A stretch of 18,073 nt of DNA from an uncultured Clostridia bacterium (GTDB lineage Bacteria > Bacillota > Clostridia > Oscillospirales > CAG-272): contig CAJGEA010000021.1 in NCBI GenBank assembly GCA_904502015.1, positions 1-18,073 of the forward strand, read 5' to 3'. The notes beneath the pieces are model-generated. The model searched no databases. It saw only the letters and a list, made by a program, of their open reading frames with translations, and was not told the DNA's origin. Below are positions 8,304 through 16,357 of this stretch, one piece after another. Each line of letters starts with the position of its first letter. Within the stretch, counting starts at the first letter, position 1. Made by a program: the position numbers and the translations under genes.

Positions 8304-8356
8304 TTGTACCCTTTGGACGGATTCGGCAATTTGACGTGACGTCGTTGTGGAAAAAT

Positions 8357-8431
8357 GTGATGAATTTGACGGAATTTGAAAACAATTTGTGAATGAAAAA
8401 TCTCAAAATCCGTCAGATTTATCACTTTTTT
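8357..8431 (+). terminator. Rho-independent terminator of the rluA-like/DUF3810 operon
   Basis: A long stem: left arm 8357-8379 (starting GTGATGAATTTGACGG) pairs with right arm 8403-8425 (ending CAGATTTATCAC) over 23 positions, with two G-U pairs and one mismatch. It is followed directly by TTTTTT and then TTGTTTTG. An A-run before the left arm could also let it work on the other strand. Confidence 0.88.
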
Positions 8432-8471
8432 GTTGTTTTGTTAAAAAAATGTTAATTCCGTTAAATAATAC

Positions 8472-8500
8472 TTTACAAATAATACGAAGTATGGTAATAT
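8472..8500 (+). promoter_or_regulatory. Sigma-A promoter of murA
   Basis: TTTACA at 8472-8477, a spacer of exactly 17 bases, and TAATAT at 8495-8500. The -10 is preceded by TGG, giving an extended -10 (TGnTAATAT). Transcription would begin near 8507, giving a leader of about 150 bases before murA. Confidence 0.85.
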
Positions 8501-8506
8501 ATGTTT

Positions 8507-8657
8507 AAGGAAATTTTCACAAAAATTTTGCGTTTTTTCCTTCTTTTTCTGTCTTTATATTGATTTTACGTCGATTTTTTATACATTCACCCATCCACAC
8601 ACAGCACACCGACCGACCGTCCTTCGTGACGTGTGACGTTGTCGTGATACATATATA
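8507..8657 (+). other. Long AT-rich murA leader without a Shine-Dalgarno sequence
   Basis: From the predicted start of transcription to the murA ATG there is no open frame of note. The leader opens with a weak A/U-rich stem (AAGGAAA at 8507-8513 with TTTCCTT at 8536-8542, then CTTTTT). A second, weaker promoter-like pair is TTGATT (8560-8565) and TACATT (8582-8587), 16 bases apart. Close to the gene is a tandem repeat GTGACGT-GTGACGT at 8626-8639. No purine-rich ribosome binding site is present before the ATG. Confidence 0.45.
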
Positions 8658-9962
8658 ATGGAACATTTGATGATTACCGGCGGGCGCCGTCTGAACGGCA
8701 CCATTGCCATCAGCGGCATGAAAAACGCCGCCCTTCCGATTCTGTTTGCCTGCGCTCTCAACCGCGAAACCTGCGTACTCGAAAACGTTCCCTACGTCAG
8801 CGACGTGCTGACCACTCTCTCCATTCTGGAGGAGATGGGCATTTCGGTTGAGTGGCGTTCTTCGACCACGGTTGCCGTCAACGCAGCGGGTTTTCGTCCC
8901 TGCACCTCTCCCGACAATCTTGTCAGTAAAATCCGAGCATCCTCTTACCTCATGGGCGTGGAGCTGGGCGTTTGCGGCCGTACCCACATTGCTTACCCCG
9001 GCGGTTGCAAGATCGGCGCGGCGCGCCCTCTCAACTACCACACCAGCGGCTTTGAGGCAATGGGTGCTGAAATGGATCCCCCCAACGGCCACGGTTTCTC
9101 GGGTTACGCTCCCGACGGGCTTCACGAGGGTAAAATCACGTTCGATGCCCCCTCGGTCGGTGCAACCGTGAATATCATCCTCGCCGCTGTCCTGACACCC
9201 GGCGTTACCACCATCATCAACGCAGCTCGCGAGCCCCACATCGTGGCTCTTGGCAACTTCCTCAATATGTGCGGCGCTAAGGTTACGGGCGCAGGTACGT
9301 CTGAAATTCACATTGAGGGCGTTTCGGCGCTTCATGGCTGCACCTACCCCATCATCCCCGACATGATCGAAGCGGGCACCTACATGGCGGCTGTGGCCGG
9401 CACGGGTGGATGCATCACCCTGACGGGTGTGATTCCCAAGCATTTGGAGTCCGTGACCAGCAAGCTTCGTGATATGGGCGTGGACGTTGAGGAAGATGAG
9501 GATTCCATTACGGTATCCTCCGAAGGGCAACTCAAGGCTGTGCAGATCACCACCGCCCCCTATCCCGGTTTTCCGACCGATATGCAGCCTCAGTTCGGCG
9601 TACTGCTGGCCGTAGCCAACGGTGCAGGCATCATCCAGGAGAAGGTGTGGGAGCAGCGTTTTGCTTATCTGGATGAGTTAGCACGCATGGGCGCGTCGGT
9701 TCCCTACAACAGCTTCACTGCTTTTACCCCCGGCAACCAGAAGCTCTACGCCTCCAGCGTGACCGCAACCGACCTGCGCGGCGGTGCCGCTATGGTCATT
9801 GCCGCTTTGATTGCAGAGGGCACGACCGAGATCAAAAACATCCACTACATTGACCGTGGCTACGATAACCTGATCGGAAAGCTTCGCGAGGTGGGCGCGT
9901 GCATTGTACGCGAGGAGGTTTTTCTTGAAAGCACTCCCCTCCAGGCAGGAAGCTCGTCGTGA
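8658..9962 (+). CDS. murA: UDP-N-acetylglucosamine 1-carboxyvinyltransferase
   Basis: Transfers enolpyruvate from PEP to UDP-GlcNAc, the first committed step of peptidoglycan synthesis, in the cytoplasm; this enzyme family is the target of fosfomycin. The 434-residue length is normal. K22-N23 (SGMKNAALP), the catalytic-loop C117 (PGGCKIG), PSVGAT, NAAREPHI, IPDMIEAGTY, the catalytic Asp in PGFPTDMQPQF, and RF...ELARMGA are all present. The loop reads GGCKIGAARPLNYH, whereas the usual form is GGCxIGxRPxDxH: one extra residue, and Asn where Asp is normal. It may be a divergent or second MurA copy. The ATG at 8658 gives the standard N-terminus although no Shine-Dalgarno sequence precedes it. It is monocistronic, with its own promoter and terminator. 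Confidence 0.95.
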   Translation: MEHLMITGGRRLNGTIAISGMKNAALPILFACALNRETCVLENVPYVSDVLTTLSILEEMGISVEWRSSTTVAVNAAGFRPCTSPDNLVSKIRASSYLMGVELGVCGRTHIAYPGGCKIGAARPLNYHTSGFEAMGAEMDPPNGHGFSGYAPDGLHEGKITFDAPSVGATVNIILAAVLTPGVTTIINAAREPHIVALGNFLNMCGAKVTGAGTSEIHIEGVSALHGCTYPIIPDMIEAGTYMAAVAGTGGCITLTGVIPKHLESVTSKLRDMGVDVEEDEDSITVSSEGQLKAVQITTAPYPGFPTDMQPQFGVLLAVANGAGIIQEKVWEQRFAYLDELARMGASVPYNSFTAFTPGNQKLYASSVTATDLRGGAAMVIAALIAEGTTEIKNIHYIDRGYDNLIGKLREVGACIVREEVFLESTPLQAGSSS

Positions 9963-10014
9963 GTGCCGACAGCCAAGAAACACCGAAATTCATTGATACA
10001 TAAAGAATAATTCG

Positions 10015-10070
10015 AAAAAGCATCGTCCCGATGAGCCGCGCGCATGGGGATGGTGCTTTTTCTGCCTTTT
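10015..10070 (+). terminator. Rho-independent terminator of murA
   Basis: AAAAAGCATCGTCCC (10015-10029) pairs with GGGATGGTGCTTTTT (10047-10061), 15 pairs with two G-U. The transcript continues CTGCCTTTTT, so the U-rich end is present. It begins 52 bases after the murA stop. Confidence 0.85.
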
Positions 10071-10072
10071 TC

Positions 10073-10154
10073 GATATATAATTTTCGATATGGTGCAAAA
10101 CAAGCATATCAAAAATTATATATCCAAAATCAAACATATCAAATTTTATATATC
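10073..10154. repeat. AT-rich 20-bp repeat, three copies (one inverted, two direct)
   Basis: GATATATAATTTTCGATATG at 10073-10092 is the inverted match (one mismatch) of CATATCAAAAATTATATATC at 10105-10124. The latter is repeated in the same direction, with two differences, as CATATCAAATTTTATATATC at 10135-10154. The two direct copies are spaced 30 bases apart. The block sits between the two convergent terminators, so it is outside both predicted transcripts. No known element is recognised. Confidence 0.7.
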
Positions 10155-10155
10155 G

Positions 10156-10214
10156 CAAAAAGCCAAAAGAAAACGGTCACCCGCGGCAGCCGAAGCCGTC
10201 ACGGGTGACCGTTT
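10156..10214 (-). terminator. Rho-independent terminator of rhaA
   Basis: On the minus strand a 13-bp perfect stem is formed by the sequences at 10202-10214 and 10171-10183 (core CGGTCACCCG/CGGGTGACCG). An inner GCCG/CGGC stem is at 10095-10098 shifted by 100, that is 10195-10198 with 10184-10187. It is followed by TTTTCTTTTGGCTTTTT. It begins 43 bases after the rhaA stop. Confidence 0.88.
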
Positions 10215-10257
10215 GACCGATTCCCTTTCGGGTTATGTAGCAACGCTACGCCGATAA

Positions 10258-11514
10258 TTACTTGCGAGCGGAGAGAACCTCAGCCTCGTACTTCTCGATC
10301 TCGGAGTACCAGTTGTTGCAGGGGCACACGTTGTTGCGCACGCAGAACTCAGCCCAGACGTCGCCAAGAGGCATGGTCTTGTACTCCTCCTGCAGAGCCA
10401 GGAGCTTAGAGTAGTTGCCTGCATCCTGCAGAGCCTTCAGGTCTGCGTTGGGAGTCAGCAGAGCGTTGAGGATTGCCTTCTGTACGTTTCTCATACCGAT
10501 GATCAGTGCGCTGACACGGTTGATGGAAGCGTCGAAGTAGTCGGTAGCGAGGAATACGCGATCCAGAGCGTCGCAACGAACGACCTCCTTCATCATCTCG
10601 CGGGTCTCATCATCGAAAGCAACCACATGGTCAGAGTCCCAACGAATGGGGCGGGTGATGTGCAGAGCGATCTTGTCGCTGAAGCAGAGCAGAGCGGGGA
10701 TCTTATCGGAAACGACCTCGGTGGGGTGGTAGTGACCGTTATCCATCAGGGGAGTGATGCCGCGGGAGATGGCATATGCCAGCGAGAACTCGCCGGAACC
10801 AACGGTGTAAGCCTCAACACCGATACCGAACACCTTGGACTCAACGGTTACGTAAACCTTGGACTTATCGTAGCCGCAACCGATGATCTGGTCGATAGAG
10901 TCAGCGTATCTCTGACGGGGGCCCATACGGTCTGCAGGAACGTCCTTGCAGCCGTCGCCGGTCCAGATGTTCATAACGCAGGGATAGCCGGTCTCGGTAG
11001 CGAAGTACTCAGCGATGCGGATGCAAGCGATGCCGTGGCGGATCCAGTAGTCGCGGATCTCCTTATTGGGGTGAGACAGGGTCATGCCGTCGGAAGCCAT
11101 GGGGTGAGAGAAGATGGTGGGGTTGAAGTCCAGGCCGCAGTTGTGCTTCTTAGCGAACTCGACCCATCTCTTGAAGTGGCGGGGCTCGAGCTTATCGCGC
11201 TCGATGGTCTCACCCTCCTCGGCGATGGCGTAGTTGGCGTGAACATTGATCTTGTGGGTACCGGGGATCAGGGACAGGGCCTTCTCCAGATCGGCAAACA
11301 CCTCGTCGGGGTTGCGAGCAATGCCGGGGTAGTTACCGGTGGTCTGGATACCGCCGGTCAGGGCGCCCATGCCCTCGAAGCCGTGGACATCGTCTGCCTG
11401 CCAGCAGTGCATGGAGATGCGGGTTTCCTGAAGCTTGGCCAGCGCAGCCTCGGTGTCAACACCGATCTTGGCGTACAGCTCTTTCGCGGACAGGTAGCGT
11501 TCGTTCTGAGTCAT
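10258..11514 (-). CDS. rhaA: L-rhamnose isomerase
   Basis: Interconverts L-rhamnose and L-rhamnulose, the first step of rhamnose breakdown, using divalent metal ions in the cytoplasm. The 418-residue length matches the E. coli enzyme (about 419). Family blocks are visible: HCWQADDVHGFE (36-47), GGIQTTGNYPG, GLDFNPTIFSHP, NIWTGDGCKD, VESKVFGIG, MDNGHYHPTEVVSDKIP (257-273) and RWDSDHVV (291-298). AGGAGG stands eight bases before the ATG, and a near-consensus promoter lies upstream. No rhamnulokinase, rhamnulose-1-phosphate aldolase, transporter or regulator gene is next to it; murA converges on it and the recO operon ends upstream, so it is a single-gene unit. It could also act on related sugars. 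Confidence 0.97.
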   Translation of the reverse strand: MTQNERYLSAKELYAKIGVDTEAALAKLQETRISMHCWQADDVHGFEGMGALTGGIQTTGNYPGIARNPDEVFADLEKALSLIPGTHKINVHANYAIAEEGETIERDKLEPRHFKRWVEFAKKHNCGLDFNPTIFSHPMASDGMTLSHPNKEIRDYWIRHGIACIRIAEYFATETGYPCVMNIWTGDGCKDVPADRMGPRQRYADSIDQIIGCGYDKSKVYVTVESKVFGIGVEAYTVGSGEFSLAYAISRGITPLMDNGHYHPTEVVSDKIPALLCFSDKIALHITRPIRWDSDHVVAFDDETREMMKEVVRCDALDRVFLATDYFDASINRVSALIIGMRNVQKAILNALLTPNADLKALQDAGNYSKLLALQEEYKTMPLGDVWAEFCVRNNVCPCNNWYSEIEKYEAEVLSARK

Positions 11515-11584
11515 GATGAGAACCTCCTAAAATTTATACGTAATTAAATATGACTTGTTTTGCACGCACATTGCATACGTATCT

Positions 11585-11613
11585 ATTATATATTATTTTT
11601 GTGTTTTTGGCAA
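11585..11613 (-). promoter_or_regulatory. Sigma-A promoter of rhaA
   Basis: Read on the minus strand: TTGCCA (11613-11608), a 17-base spacer, and a perfect TATAAT (11590-11585). The predicted leader is about 64 bases. Two TACGTA hexamers, at 11576-11581 (overlapping the start of transcription) and 11537-11542, are possible but unproven operator half-sites. Confidence 0.85.
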
Positions 11614-11674
11614 GAGGTTTTAGGAAAATAATCATAGAAAAAGATATTTTTTCCTTCAATTCCCTGCCCCGCGG

Positions 11675-11717
11675 CACAAGGAAAACGCTCACAGAACCAT
11701 CCCGGCCCATGAGCGTT
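11675..11717 (-). terminator. Terminator of the yqfC-recO operon
   Basis: On the minus strand AACGCTCA (11717-11710) and TGAGCGTT (11691-11684) form a perfect 8-bp stem with an 18-base loop, followed by TTCCTTG (TTTTCCTT counting the stem end). It starts 44 bases after the recO stop. The stem is short but well placed. Confidence 0.7.
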
Positions 11718-11761
11718 GTCGCATACGGTCAATTTTCCTTTTCTTCCAACCGTTCGGACGT

Positions 11762-12574
11762 TCAAACGATCGAGCGGTAAAATTGCAGGGTATCAAATCC
11801 TCGTTCCAGTTGGTTGAGTAAGTAGGTCTCAGCCACGCGCTCGAACATGATCTCCTCCTCCTTATCCTTAAGGGCAAAGGCAAAGATCTTTTTCTCGGGA
11901 GCTGTCAGCGCGTAGCGGACGGCGGCCAGCGCCGACGAGGACATGGGGCAGATGATGCGGCGCTCACCCAGCTCCTCGGTCTTTGCATCCACGATGCGCC
12001 CTGCCAGACGGTTGAGCTTGCTTTGGCAATCTGCGCAGAGCATGCACCCATTCATTACGTCCAGATAGGCGTTTTCGGGATAGCCGTTGCCGCAATGGGT
12101 ACACCCCGTCAGATTGGGCATATAGCCTGATAGCGAGGCGGCACGAAGCTCGAACACGCCCTTGACCAGCGAGTACGGCTTACTCCCCCGCCCCAGCACG
12201 TACAGCGAGTTGAGCAGCATCCGCATCAGCTCGGCAATCTCCTCCCCTCCGCCCTCGTCGGTCAGCTCGGCCGCCACGTCGCAAAGGTAGGTAGCTAACG
12301 CCATACGGGCGAGATCACCTGACAGCTCGTAGAAAGAGTGCAGCACCGACCCGTTACGCAGGTAGTAGAACTCTCCCTTACCGCGGTACAGCTCGTAGTT
12401 GCCGTAGGTGAACAGTTGGGTACACGAGGCGCTTTCGCCGGAGCTACGCTTGCTTCGGCTTCCCTTGACCATGACGGACAGGCGACCGTGTCCCTCTGTC
12501 AAAATGTGGACGACGCTATCGTGATCTCCCACGGGATAGGAGCGGATCACGATGCCGTCGGCGGTGATAAGCAT
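11762..12574 (-). CDS. recO: DNA repair protein RecO
   Basis: Recombination mediator that, with RecR, helps load RecA on SSB-coated single-stranded DNA and anneals strands in the RecF pathway. The 270-residue protein has an N-terminal OB-fold-like domain (about 1-80, with DGIVIRSYPVGDHDSVVHIL and MVKGSRSKRS). A helical region follows, then a zinc-binding cluster C158-x2-C161 and C177-x2-C180 (with C183 close by), as in Gram-positive RecO. GGAGGG is five bases before the ATG. It is the last gene of the minus-strand operon, 40 bases after era; recO beside era is the standard Firmicutes order. Confidence 0.95.
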   Translation of the reverse strand: MLITADGIVIRSYPVGDHDSVVHILTEGHGRLSVMVKGSRSKRSSGESASCTQLFTYGNYELYRGKGEFYYLRNGSVLHSFYELSGDLARMALATYLCDVAAELTDEGGGEEIAELMRMLLNSLYVLGRGSKPYSLVKGVFELRAASLSGYMPNLTGCTHCGNGYPENAYLDVMNGCMLCADCQSKLNRLAGRIVDAKTEELGERRIICPMSSSALAAVRYALTAPEKKIFAFALKDKEEEIMFERVAETYLLNQLERGFDTLQFYRSIV

Positions 12575-12614
12575 ACTATCCCTCCGATCATTTCAGTATT
12601 AGAAATCGCGTTCG

Positions 12615-13505
12615 TTAGTCATCCTTATAGCCGAAATTCTGCACGCTGGCCAGACTCTCGCGCCAATTCTCCTTGACGCGCACCCACAGGTCAAGGAACA
12701 CCTTCGTCCCCAGCAGACCCTCAAGATCCTGACGAGCGTAAGTGCCAATACGGCGGAGCGATTCCCCGCCCTTGCCGAGAATAATGCCCTTATGCGAAGC
12801 CTTCTCACAGTAGATCTCGGCGTGGATGGACACCATGCCCGTTTTGGGATCCTCGGTAAACTTTTGAATGACCACGGCGACGCCGTGGGGAATTTCCTTA
12901 TTCGTGGTGCGAAGCACCTTCTCGCGGATGATTTCGGCAGCCATCTGGCGCTCGGGCTGGTCGGTGGCGATGTCCTCGGGGAAGAACCATTCTGATTCAT
13001 GCAGGAAGGGCCGACACTCCTTGAGAATGGCGTCGATGCGATCGCCCTTGGAGGCGCACATGGGGATAACCGCGTGGAAATTGTGCAGAGCGGCGTACTT
13101 CATAATGGCATCCGCCACCTGCGTGGCATTATACAGATCCGTCTTATTCAGCACGAGGATGCAGGGGATCTCGGTACGCTTGGCGTAGGCGATGACATCC
13201 TCCTCAACCTTGGACACATCCTTGCCGAGATCGGTCACAAGAACGATGGCATCGGCGTCCTGCATGGTGGCATTGGCGGTTTTCACCATGAAGTCACCGA
13301 GAGAGTTTTGCGGACGAAAGATACCGGGGGTATCAAGAAACACGAACTGCTCCTCGCCTTGCGTAAGGATGCCCGTGATACGGTTGCGGGTAGTCTGGGG
13401 CTTGGAGGACACGATGGCGACCTTCTCACCCAGCATGGCGTTAAGCAGCGTGGATTTGCCCACGTTGGGGCGGCCCACGATGGCGATAAATGCTGTTTTC
13501 TTCAT
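12615..13505 (-). CDS. era: GTPase Era
   Basis: GTP-binding protein that binds the 3' end of 16S rRNA and helps mature the 30S subunit. The 296 residues hold an N-terminal GTPase domain and a C-terminal KH domain. G1 is GRPNVGKST (11-19), G3 is DTPG (58-61), G4 is NKTD (120-123) and G5 is the variant CASKG (150-154). The KH RNA-binding loop is GKGG (244-247) in KGIILGKGGESLRRIG. The best Shine-Dalgarno candidate (AAGGA) is 13 bases from the ATG, which is rather far. Its neighbours ybeY and phoH also belong to rRNA processing and are often clustered with era. In B. subtilis dgkA and cdd lie between ybeY and era; here ybeY is only 35 bases upstream. Confidence 0.97.
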   Translation of the reverse strand: MKKTAFIAIVGRPNVGKSTLLNAMLGEKVAIVSSKPQTTRNRITGILTQGEEQFVFLDTPGIFRPQNSLGDFMVKTANATMQDADAIVLVTDLGKDVSKVEEDVIAYAKRTEIPCILVLNKTDLYNATQVADAIMKYAALHNFHAVIPMCASKGDRIDAILKECRPFLHESEWFFPEDIATDQPERQMAAEIIREKVLRTTNKEIPHGVAVVIQKFTEDPKTGMVSIHAEIYCEKASHKGIILGKGGESLRRIGTYARQDLEGLLGTKVFLDLWVRVKENWRESLASVQNFGYKDD

Positions 13506-13540
13506 ATAAATTTCAAATTCCTTTTTCGTGTGTCTTGTAA

Positions 13541-14044
13541 TTACTGCGCGGAGGGCTTGATGGCGTAGCCCATCTCGTCCATGATCTGACTCTGGCGGCG
13601 GCGCATATCCAGCTCGTCCGCCTCCGAGGTTTCGTGATCGTAGCCCAGAAGATGCAACATGGAATGAACGCAGAGGAACGCGACCTCGCGCTCAAAGCTA
13701 TGGCCGTACTCCTCGGCCTGCTCAGCGGCCTTTTCCAGCGAGATCACGATGTCACCCAGACTAACGATGGGCTCGTCCGCCACGGGCTCCTCGCTCTCAC
13801 CGCTGAAATCCATCATGGGGAAGGAAAGCACGTCGGTGGGGCGATCCACCTCGCGGTACTGACGGTTGAGAATGTGAATCTGCTCGTTATCGGTCAGGGT
13901 GATGGACACCTCGCAGGGGTTGCCGTACTGCTCGTGCTCGATGGTAGCGTCCACGGCGCGGCGCAGGAGCATTTTAAGCTTGTAGGTAACGGCGTGCTTG
14001 TCCTGCTCATTGGTAAAATAGATCATGGGGGCAATATGTGTCAT
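13541..14044 (-). CDS. ybeY: Endoribonuclease YbeY (rRNA maturation factor)
   Basis: Zinc-dependent endoribonuclease family involved in 16S rRNA 3'-end maturation and ribosome quality control. The 167-residue protein has the block LNRQYREVDRPTDVLSFP (59-76) and the zinc motif HSMLHLLGYDH, with H127, H131 and H137. AGGAGG is five bases before the ATG at 14044; a second ATG 18 bases downstream would also give a typical YbeY start, but the ribosome binding site favours the first. It lies between phoH and era. The yqfF gene (7TM-HD protein) that usually separates phoH from ybeY in Bacillus is not present. Confidence 0.96.
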   Translation of the reverse strand: MTHIAPMIYFTNEQDKHAVTYKLKMLLRRAVDATIEHEQYGNPCEVSITLTDNEQIHILNRQYREVDRPTDVLSFPMMDFSGESEEPVADEPIVSLGDIVISLEKAAEQAEEYGHSFEREVAFLCVHSMLHLLGYDHETSEADELDMRRRQSQIMDEMGYAIKPSAQ

Positions 14045-14090
14045 GATGACCTCCTATAAATCCTTGATATGAAAATGGTGTTCGTTTCAA

Positions 14091-15146
<1,056 letters not shown>

Positions 15147-15154
15147 ATACGGCA

Positions 15155-15159
15155 CTCCT
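15155..15159 (-). promoter_or_regulatory. Ribosome binding site that sets the phoH start
   Basis: AGGAG on the minus strand at 15159-15155 overlaps the end of yqfD and lies eight bases before ATG 15146. It overlaps the alternative GTG at 15155, which therefore cannot be the start. Confidence 0.8.
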
Positions 15160-16357
15160 AATCGGGGGTTTGTACGAAATCAATGGGGCGGGTAGCGGCA
15201 ATGTCCTCGATACACACAACGGTGCAATCCAAGCGAAACTCGGTTTCACCCAGGTGGGTGGTAACCGTCTTTTGCAAAAGCTCAACGCCGCCGGGGATAG
15301 ACGCAATCCCTCGCGCGAGCTGGAAGTAGGCCAGCTCCTCCGCCTCGGCAGGGGTGCGCGTCATCTCGGTTACGGTATACGGCAAATGCCACACGGTGCG
15401 TACCGAGAGGGGGAATCCCACCTCCGAGAAAATGCCCATTGATCTTTCACTCTCTATTGTATCACAAAGTACCCCTCCATTTCCAGTACTTTTTGAAAAT
15501 TTTATTGTTTTTGAGAAAAATTTCACGGAAATTTCCCTCGAAGCGCTCCCCTCCTCCGTCTGATACACCTTTTGCTCATAGGAAAGCGGAACGGTGATGT
15601 GAAATTCCCGCACGGTGCGGGCGTACACCCGCGCCTCGGCGCGCGTCCAGCGGTAGCCGTAGACGTTACTGTCGTACAAGCCGCTCACCAAAAGATCCCC
15701 CTCATCCACGGTATCGCCCTTGCCGACCACCACCAGCCCCCGCGAAAGCTCGACCCGCTCGATCCGCCCGGGGCGAGTAGCAACCACGTTGGCCGCCTCG
15801 GTATCGTCCTTGTCCTCGGGCGCGTGCGCCGCCTCCCGCACCTGCACGTAGGCAACCGTCCCCCGCCGATTGATGGAGATCCACGCAAGGCGGTCGTCCA
15901 GCATGAGCACACGGTTTTCGGTCACGTCGGCGCGAAATCCCCGAAACGGTGTCCCCACACTGAAGCCACACGCGGCCAGTGACCGTTCAATATCCCTTGC
16001 GGAAACCGTTTCGTTGCCCATGATACGCACGTCCCACACGATCTGCGAGGAGGCAATCAGCAGGCAAAGTCCCAAAAGTAGCCCCACAACCAGCCCCGCG
16101 CGGCGGCCCAGCGCACGGCAAAGGACGGGGAGCCCCCCCTCGCCCGTCACCCGGATCGGAATACCCGCACGGGCGCAATCCGCCGTCACGCGGCGTGCTT
16201 CGCGCCAGGAAAAGCACAGGCTCACACCCCCGTCAGGGAGATTTTTGAAATCGGTATACACATATCCGCAGATACGGCAAAGCTCCAGCAGAGGAGCGAC
16301 GTGGCAGGCCTCGACCGCCAATTGGCGATAGCCCGTTACGTAATAGGAAAGTGTCAT
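15158..16357 (-). CDS. yqfD: Sporulation protein YqfD
   Basis: Membrane protein of the mother-cell sporulation programme; yqfD is part of the sigma-E regulon in B. subtilis, and its exact activity is not established. The 399-residue protein has an N-terminal domain (1-80), one strong membrane helix at about 87-104 (AGLVVGLLLGLCLLIASS) and a large region outside the membrane. The latter includes a POTRA-like stretch (VRIMGNETVSARDIERSLAACG) and the family blocks AWISINRRGTVAYVQVRE, VVATRPGRIERV and VVGKGDTVDEGDLLVSG. The ATG overlaps the yqfC stop (ATGA), so translation is coupled, with a GGGGA site upstream. About 100 bases inside the gene (15440-15540) are much richer in A+T than the rest. 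Confidence 0.93.
   Translation of the reverse strand: MTLSYYVTGYRQLAVEACHVAPLLELCRICGYVYTDFKNLPDGGVSLCFSWREARRVTADCARAGIPIRVTGEGGLPVLCRALGRRAGLVVGLLLGLCLLIASSQIVWDVRIMGNETVSARDIERSLAACGFSVGTPFRGFRADVTENRVLMLDDRLAWISINRRGTVAYVQVREAAHAPEDKDDTEAANVVATRPGRIERVELSRGLVVVGKGDTVDEGDLLVSGLYDSNVYGYRWTRAEARVYARTVREFHITVPLSYEQKVYQTEEGSASREISVKFFSKTIKFSKSTGNGGVLCDTIESERSMGIFSEVGFPLSVRTVWHLPYTVTEMTRTPAEAEELAYFQLARGIASIPGGVELLQKTVTTHLGETEFRLDCTVVCIEDIAATRPIDFVQTPD
15456..15485 (-). promoter_or_regulatory. Candidate internal sigma-A promoter inside yqfD
   Basis: On the minus strand TGGAAA (15485-15480), an 18-base spacer, and TACAAT (15461-15456) with TGA directly before it, giving an extended -10. It lies in the only AT-rich stretch of yqfD and about 300 bases before phoH. 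It could supply vegetative transcription of phoH-ybeY-era-recO. The -35 is weak, so this is a proposal. Confidence 0.45.

Noticed and set aside
8654..8659. Perfect TATAAT overlapping the murA start codon
   Set aside because: No -35 at a proper distance, and transcription would start inside the gene.
10073..10154. Possible CRISPR-like array
   Set aside because: Only three units, one inverted, with spacers of about 10 bases; does not fit CRISPR structure and no cas genes are present.
10627..11547. 306-residue plus-strand frame opposite rhaA
   Set aside because: Val/Gly/Leu-rich shadow translation of a well-conserved enzyme gene; no start signals.
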